DNA from: Isoetes taiwanensis
Lineage: Eukaryota > Streptophyta > Lycopodiopsida > Isoetales > Isoetaceae
Direction of reading: 5' to 3'
NCBI GenBank assembly: GCA_021234155.1
Contig: JAJEKV010000074.1
Coordinates: forward strand, 1,789,700 to 1,853,699
Length of the DNA stretch: 64,000 nt
In this document: positions 58,601-64,000 of the stretch, one piece after another
Layout: each line of letters starts with the position of its first letter
How positions within the stretch are numbered: position 1 is the stretch's first letter
The notes under the pieces: model-generated
Told to the model about the DNA's origin: nothing
The model's database searches: none
The model's input: the letters and a program-made list of their open reading frames with translations, nothing else
Made by a program: the position numbers and the translations under genes

Positions 58601-60453
58601 CATGATGCATGCTTCACAAAATTCCAGATTCTCTTCATCTAAAGTGGGCAGATCAGTCACCATGCCTTCTTTCACCAATTGCTGAATTGCTTGTACATGA
58701 GGATGCCCTAGACGATTGTGCCATAGCTGCAAGTTAGAGGATTTGCATACAGCCAAGGCATGTGGCTGCTCTGTAATGCATGCATCAAGACGGTATAATC
58801 TACCCTCTCTCGTTCCTGTTGCCACTTGTTCTCCATACTCATCAAATATGTGACATTTTGTTGTGGTAAAGGTAAGTCTCAAGCCTGTATCAGCAATCTG
58901 CCCAACTGATAATAAAGTATGTGCTAATCCAGGCACATAATGAACATCATGAATTTCCCGTGCACATCCTCCAATCTGCACCGTGATTGTTCCCTTTCCC
59001 TGAACTTCAAGTGCTGAGCTGTTGCCCACATAAACTTGCTTCTCATGAGACGGCTTTAGACTGTAAAATATTTCTCGCAGTGGAGTCATGTGCATGGAAG
59101 CTCCGGAGTCCAACCATATTGCACGATTTGTGCCTGCTGTCATGAAGGTATGGACCATAAACAATCTTCCTCCAGGTCTATGCTCATTAGAACTTCCATT
59201 GCGATCCATGCTCCGAGGGACACTACTTCTGCGTTCAAATGTTGAGCGCATCCTACAGTCTCTAGCAATGTGTCCTTGCTTTCCACATTTGAAACAAGAT
59301 CCTCGTTTGCCTTTGTCCAATCTCATTGGATTGTTATTGAAGCTGTCTCTTCCACCGTTGTTTGAATTGGCAGCAGAATTATAAGGGACCATGGGCCTCT
59401 TGCCAACATTCCCAAATCTCCGCTTCTTGTTAATGAAAAATGCTGAATTCTTCGTGCTTCCTATTTCCTTCAGCTTTCTTTCTTCTTCTAGAAGTGCCGA
59501 AGTCAATGTTTCCATGGTTTGATGTGGAATATTTGTAAGAGCACTTACAATAGAGCGATAATCAGGCGCCAATCCTTTCAACAATACAGCCATTTGATCT
59601 TCCATGGATACTACGGCTTTTACTCTTGCTAGCTGGACAACTAGACATCGAATTCGGCTTACAAATTCTGCAATTGATTCTCCTGCATTCATTTCTAAAT
59701 CAAAGAACTGCTGCTTTAATGATAATTCACAAGCCTTCCCCTGTCCGCCAAACGCTGCCACTAACGCATCCCAATTTGCTTTGGAAGATTTAGTCAGATC
59801 TACAAGGTGCACGTATCCTTCTCCAAGTGCCAAACCAATTGTGGTTATGGCTTTTCTGTCCCTCATCTCCCACTCTGGAATTTTTGTTGCCTCTGTTGGC
59901 TTGGCTTCTGTGCCATCAATTATATTCCAAGTTCCTTCTCTCATTAATACTAATTGAAGTTTTACTGACCAGGTGTGGAAATTATCACCGGTAAACTTCT
60001 CAAGAAATTTTTCAAGAAATTTATCAAGGCTTTGTGATGTGCCTGCCATTTTATGTAATCAAAGATTACTTAGATATGGAAAGCTCTTACAGGTAAATTC
60101 GTCCTGGATATGTAAGCCTTTTGAAGACGCTGATTCTTTGTTGCTGGCGTCTCCAAACCCCGCGCAAACGAAGTCTCTGGTTTACTCTCAGAAGGGCTAG
60201 ACGTGCCCTAATTCTCTGGCGATGGTCTTCTCTGCGCTGCTCTCTATTTGCCATTGATAGGCTCTGATACCATCTCAATAAACAGTTATATTAGGATAGC
60301 AAAAGAGAGATGGCAGATATATTCATATAAGATGGTTACAGCAGAAATATATTGTCCCGGAGGACACGACTCTTGGACTGGACGTGACTCCTACGGACGC
60401 CTATTGTGACACGTCAGCATCCAAAGCTGACTCAGCATTCCATTATGTTAACA
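55636..60453 (-). mobile_element. Complete Copia LTR retrotransposon
   Basis: LTRs at 55636-55816 (3') and 60273-60453 (5') are 181 bp each and identical by eye. They start TGTTAACA and end TTATTGAGA on the minus strand, an unusual TG...GA pair. The target duplication CAGAA is at 55631-55635 and 60454-60458. The primer-binding site TGGTATCAGAGCC (60272-60260, minus) matches initiator tRNA-Met. A purine-rich GAGTGGGAG precedes the 3' LTR. Identical LTRs mean a very recent insertion, inside the kinase gene. Confidence 0.95.
55824..60049 (-). CDS. Copia gag-pol polyprotein (frameshift in RNase H)
   Basis: Starts at ATG 60049. Order along the protein: gag with CCHC knuckle CFKCGKQGHIARDC (residues 252-265); protease DSGAS (314-318); integrase zinc region (LWHNRLGHPHVQ) and catalytic D509, D572, E608 with D35E spacing (HTDVCGP, RSDNGGEY, PQQNGVAE); reverse transcriptase (WIFKVKKNAAGQIDRFKARF, QMDVRTAFLHGDL, LYVDD); RNase H (TDSDWAGE). 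Protease-integrase-RT order is diagnostic of Copia. After IVALSK a one-base loss near 56175 shifts the frame, ending the first frame at 56162. RNase H continues as DEAEYIAACAAAQEAIWLRQ to 55824. About 1.4 kb codons in total, a normal Copia size. Given the identical LTRs, the frameshift is new or a sequencing error. Confidence 0.92.
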
Positions 60454-62139
60454 CAGAAACTTATCTATGGATCCATTGGTGATGTATTGATGAACGAGCA
60501 GTCTGTGTGGACCTTCTGAACAGTAACCTAGCAGCCGGACTAGATTGATGTGGTGAATCTTGCCCATGGTTGTGACTTCTGCTTTGAACTGTTGTTCGCC
60601 ATCATTGGCTAGCTCTAGCTTCTTGATAGCAGCCACTGTATTATCTGCGAGAACGCCCTTGTATACTTGCCCGAACCCACCTGCTCCAATTCTTTCTTTG
60701 AAATTCTGAGTGGCAATTTTCAGCTGCTCGTAGGAAAATCTCATGGGCATGCTGCTAATCCATTCAGTTTCTAGCACTGTCCTCTTTTGAGACCTCATCT
60801 TCCATATAACACAAGCCAGACAACAGAATTCCACTACAGCCACAGCCAACGCTGCTGAAAGTGGGCCTAGTCGAATTGATGATTATGGAAGGAGAAATTG
60901 TAACATGGGACGTCATATTTTGTGGCAACTGATAGCGTTCATCTAATGTAGCATTTGCAATGACCTTCAGAAAAGATACAAAATGAGTGCTTGTCAATTG
61001 TTGGCCATTGGCAAGCTTAAATTTCAGATAGCATAGTTGGTCGCCAACAATGGAATATACAGCAACAAGACACTTGCAATCATCCATACAAAGTCTCTTG
61101 CATTTTTCCATAGATGTTAATGTTGGTTGTTCCAGCAAGTCATTCAATCTAAAGTCCGTGTGGTACAAAGGAATGAGCTTGATCTTATCAGATGACACGT
61201 TTGAAGCACATCCTACTGGAATTTCTGCAATGCAGCTCTCATTTTGCATTCGAAATCCTGGAGCGCAAATGCAAGTAACTTAGGCTCAGGAAGGTAGGCA
61301 CATATGGCATTAGTACCGCATCTTTCATTTATCGAACATTCTTCCCCCACTGCCTGCCAGACTACAACCCAAGAGTTTGAGCTCAAATCCAGAGAATAAA
61401 TTCGAGCATTTCCGTCAGAATCCAAGGAGAGTCTCCTGGTGATATTTGCAGATAGATAATCATATGTGCATGCAATTGCAGAATCATTTCCCAGATCGTC
61501 ATGAGCTGCCAGGCACCCTGAAGTATTCAAACTCAGATATGGTTGGAAATTAAACACTTTCTGCCAGTATAGCTCAGTGAAGGATTCATCCGCTGGTACT
61601 GAACGCGTGTAATTAAGCACCAGTCTGTTATTCAAAATCTGTAGACGGAAGTTGCCATTTGCCAAAGCGCCAGCAGATAACTGCTGATCCGGCAATAAAG
61701 TGTGGGTTGGAAAGCTGAAACTTTCCCATATGATGCCAACGCTATTTAAGAGGACAAAATTACCTGATTCTGTCATAGAAGCTCCAGTAACACCTATGGA
61801 TCCAGTTTTTGTGCTCCAAATTGTAGCCGCACCATCAGAAAGAACTAAATCCCCAGTGTTGGAGAGGGTAACAGTGGCTTGTTTGCCCACTTCAAAGTCT
61901 ACAAGTGACCCGCCAGATCTTGGCGTCCAGATAATAGTGATGGGACTGAGTTTATAGTACCAAATTGCTAAAATATAAGAATCATTTGTCTGGGGAAGAA
62001 ATCCCAAGGCAAAAGTGGCAGAGGCCGATTTCCAGGGGGTCTTGTCGGAGGCGCTAGGTGTGGATCCTAGGGTAATGGTACTCTGTTGATCTGCAAGAGA
62101 ACACAGGGAGAAAAACAAAAACAGCGCCAAAGTCTTCAT

Positions 62140-62433
62140 CCTAAGTACTTACTCACACACCCGCTAAAGGTACCAACAAAACTAAGAAATAAAAATGCAG
62201 TTTTGGGCAAGTGTGATAATTAAGACTCAGACTAGGAGGGGAGGAAGTGACAGATAACCCTTAGATGCCACATGGCAGCACCAGATTGTATTATTTGTTT
62301 ATTTAGGACATGTTACAACGCCAATCATTAGAATATATTCTTGTTTGCTTGTGTTTATAATTGCGGCTTGGGTACATAAATTGTGTTGCACACGTACGTT
62401 TAGTGGTGCAACACGTTTATAGTCGCACTTTAC
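62140..62433. other. Upstream region of the minus-strand receptor kinase
   Basis: The promoter of the minus kinase copy would lie here. The bases just before its ATG (GTAAGTACTTAGG) match those before the plus copy, but similarity fades within about 20 bp. No clear TATA box is assigned. Confidence 0.4.

Positions 62434-62529
<96 letters not shown>
62434..62529 (+). repeat. (ATG)32 microsatellite
   Basis: Thirty-two uninterrupted ATG triplets. Frames through it give poly-Met, poly-Asp and, on the other strand, poly-Ser, none of which is a gene. Confidence 0.98.
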
Positions 62530-62530
<1 letters not shown>

Positions 62531-62532
<2 letters not shown>

Positions 62533-62640
62533 CTATTACAAGAAATTTATCGCGGCGGCCAAGGCCGCCGCGAACATTTCTCTTCATCCATCTTTGCCAC
62601 CACGAACATTTCTCTTCATCCATCTTACCAACATGTACAT
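62531..62640. mobile_element. Possible CACTA-type terminus with subterminal repeats
   Basis: CTATTACAAGAAATTTATCG resembles the CACTACAAGAAA ends of CACTA elements with two mismatches. It is followed by the palindrome CGCGGCGGCCAAGGCCGCCGCG-like block (62551-62572) and two copies of GAACATTTCTCTTCATCCAT. CACTA elements have such subterminal repeats. The other end is not seen. Confidence 0.4.
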
Positions 62641-62716
62641 CATTGGACCTGCATTTCATGTTCTAAAAGAAAATAATGTGATTAAAAAGTGACAATGTAA
62701 AGTTCAAAACCGTGAA

Positions 62717-63161
62717 TTGGACCCATTAGTAACGAAATTCTATCGATACAATGTTGTGAAACACACACAAATTAGAGATATCCAGGACAGGCTTTGTCAG
62801 TGTTGCCCACTGGGGGTTGTTGAGGATGAAAGCCATGCCTTCCAGAGCTGTCCAGCCTATAGTCAGATTCGGGCTCGCTACACTCTCTTGGTGCGACCTG
62901 GTCTGCCCCTGCACGAGCTACTCAGTACGCCGATCCCTTGGCTCCTACCTCCAGGAGGTTTTGGATCTGCGGACTCACCTCTGCCCCCGGGCGCCTACCT
63001 GAGGTGCCGGGAATTCATGTCTATATGTATATTTGTACAGCTGCCAGCAGGCTTGTTGCTGCGACGGTTTTTCCCTCCTAAGGGGGGGTTTTTTAATCCG
63101 GGTAGCAACGGGCTTGCTGCACCCGTGTAATTTGGGTCCTTCCTTCCTTCCTTCCTTCCTT
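62717..63161 (+). mobile_element. LINE 3' end with zf-RVT-like segment and (CCTT)n tail
   Basis: The frame 62717-63130 reads RDIQDRLCQCC and VEDESHAFQSCPAYSQIRAR, the C-terminal cysteine-histidine zinc motif found after LINE reverse transcriptases. It ends FFNPGSNG and stops at 63130. A TCCTTCCTTCC tail follows (63139-63161). The segment at 26144-26281 (minus) is the same family. 5'-truncated, as usual for LINEs. Confidence 0.75.
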
Positions 63162-64000
63162 CCCATGAGTATACTAAAACTACAAATGGCTCGTAAATAG
63201 CATTCGATCTGATGGACTTCTAACAACTTTATGCATATGCTATTATATTAATCTAGTTCTTCAGGCGTTAAACTCGCAAGGCTAGTATTGCAAAAACTTC
63301 AATGTGTTAAATGTCATAGGTTGCCATTGACTAATGGTCTAAAGCCTTTCTTAGTTTTTTCAATAGTTCCTTAATGTCTTATCAAGCACTACATTTTGTT
63401 GTTCAAGGCAGAAGACATTGCCCAGTTTTAACAGTAAAACGTAAAGGAATTGTGAGTTGACATCACATACTAAATAATGCATTCTCAAGTATGGATCCAT
63501 ATACATCAATGTATGTCAAAATCTTATGCAACCTCTTGTCCTCGCAATATTTATGCAAAAATGTTTATTGTTTTTGCTAGCCTTTCTATAGAATCATCAA
63601 AATGCAAGACTTTCTAATTTGATTATTTCTTCTAGTCGTTGTTCATTTCTTGCACCACAAAGAGTTGGGAGTTACAATGCTAGTGCCACACATTCAGAGT
63701 TGTGCATATAGAATAGTAAAAATGCAAGGCTTTCTCCATGCACTGTTTAGTTCACTTCTTGCGAAAATTAACAACAAAGGGCGAAACAAACAATGGTAGG
63801 ATATCACTGTGAGAGGCACAATTTTAATGCAAGTTTAGGCTAAGGAAAGTATGGTTATTTAATCTAAGGGTTGAGATTGAAAAAAAGTTTGATCTAAGGG
63901 CTAGGAGCAAAAGCCCCTTTTAATGTGGCTTAGCCATAATGACGTTGCCATCAAAGCAAGGGACACAGTCTTGTGCTTTGAGAAATATGCGCTCTTATGA
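63162..64000. other. Gene-free stretch
   Basis: AT-rich intergenic DNA. A diverged pair around AATGCAAGACTTTCT and AATGCAAGGCTTTCT lies near 63600 and 63721. No gene is seen to the end of the window. Confidence 0.5.

Larger units (their letters stand above)
54393..62139 (-). pseudogene. Second G-type lectin S-receptor kinase, disrupted by two insertions
   Basis: Paralogue of the kinase at 47275, in inverted orientation. Exonic pieces run 62139-60459 (signal peptide, lectin, EGF, PAN, membrane segment, kinase N-lobe with VAAIKKLELA intact), 55635-55591, and 54958-54393 (HLDIKPQN, CDFG, GYLAPEW to a stop). Lesions: a 5-bp insertion near 61277 in the EGF region, a net loss of about 32 bp near 60870 before the membrane segment, a Copia element at 55636-60453, and a 632-bp insertion at 54959-55590. 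The C-terminus ends SPPPAA, about 20 residues shorter than the plus copy. Non-functional, but it keeps the two lysine-codon A-runs that the plus copy lacks. Confidence 0.9.

Noticed and set aside
62361-62676. Open frames with poly-Met, poly-Asp or poly-Ser
   Set aside because: They are translations of the (ATG)32 microsatellite.

Overview
The window is nuclear DNA of a land plant. It has AT-rich intergenic DNA, spliceosomal introns, pentatricopeptide-repeat (PPR) remnants, S-domain (G-type lectin) and BIR-like LRR receptor kinases, and Copia, LINE, Helitron and MITE elements. The DUF7869-type transposase and the divergent Tnp2-like transposase recall large seed-free plant genomes, so a fern is my best guess. 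That is inference from memory and I could not run a search. Most of the window is transposon debris and simple repeats. Only one multi-exon gene (SAM domain plus DUF8039-like, 28904-31033) looks intact.

Layout, left to right. 0-2.4 kb: tandem and palindromic GGCGCC-centred repeats, including a near-perfect 97-bp-arm palindrome at 2063-2293. 2.4-6.5 kb: no gene seen. 6.6-8.2 kb: a broken DUF7869-type transposase whose 5' end is cut by a Helitron 3' terminus. 9-9.6 kb: minisatellites. 11.4-11.8 kb: a PPR pseudogene. 12.4-12.9 kb: a CpG- and homopolymer-rich island. 13.18 kb: a second Helitron end (minus strand). 13.4-18.4 kb: a decayed GC-rich LINE (minus strand) with about 100-bp tandem units at its 5' end. 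18.4-21.3 kb: gene-free, with small duplications.

21.3-24.9 kb: a Tnp2/EnSpm-like transposase (minus) with a stop-free intron and several lesions. 25.8-28.7 kb: a large imperfect inverted repeat. 28.9-31.0 kb: the SAM/DUF8039-like gene, divergent from the transposase. 32.0-33.0 kb: a BIR-like kinase pseudogene. 33.5-35.9 kb: a near-perfect 1.18-kb tandem duplication. 38.8-40.6 kb: heat-shock-element-like arrays, a 200-bp MITE, a SINE-like head, and eight copies of a 16-bp palindrome spaced at whole helical turns upstream of a TATA box. 44.5-45.05 kb: a long-TIR element. 45.3-45.7 kb: a PPR pseudogene. 46.0-46.2 kb: two more Helitron ends.

47.3-62.1 kb: two copies of one S-domain receptor kinase lie tail to tail. 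The plus copy (47275-49666) has two one-base frameshifts. The minus copy (62139-54393) is split by a 632-bp insertion and by a full Copia element (55636-60453) with identical 181-bp LTRs and a 5-bp target duplication. Between them, a tRNA-iMet primer-binding site at 49805 is followed not by gag-pol but by fragments of host genes (GAPN dehydrogenase, a HAD/NIF-like phosphatase). 62.4-63.2 kb: an (ATG)32 microsatellite, a possible CACTA-type end and a LINE 3' end.

The coding content does not form a pathway. The two receptor kinases are paralogues of one cell-surface signalling family. The remaining coding sequence is transposon machinery or captured and decayed host exons.
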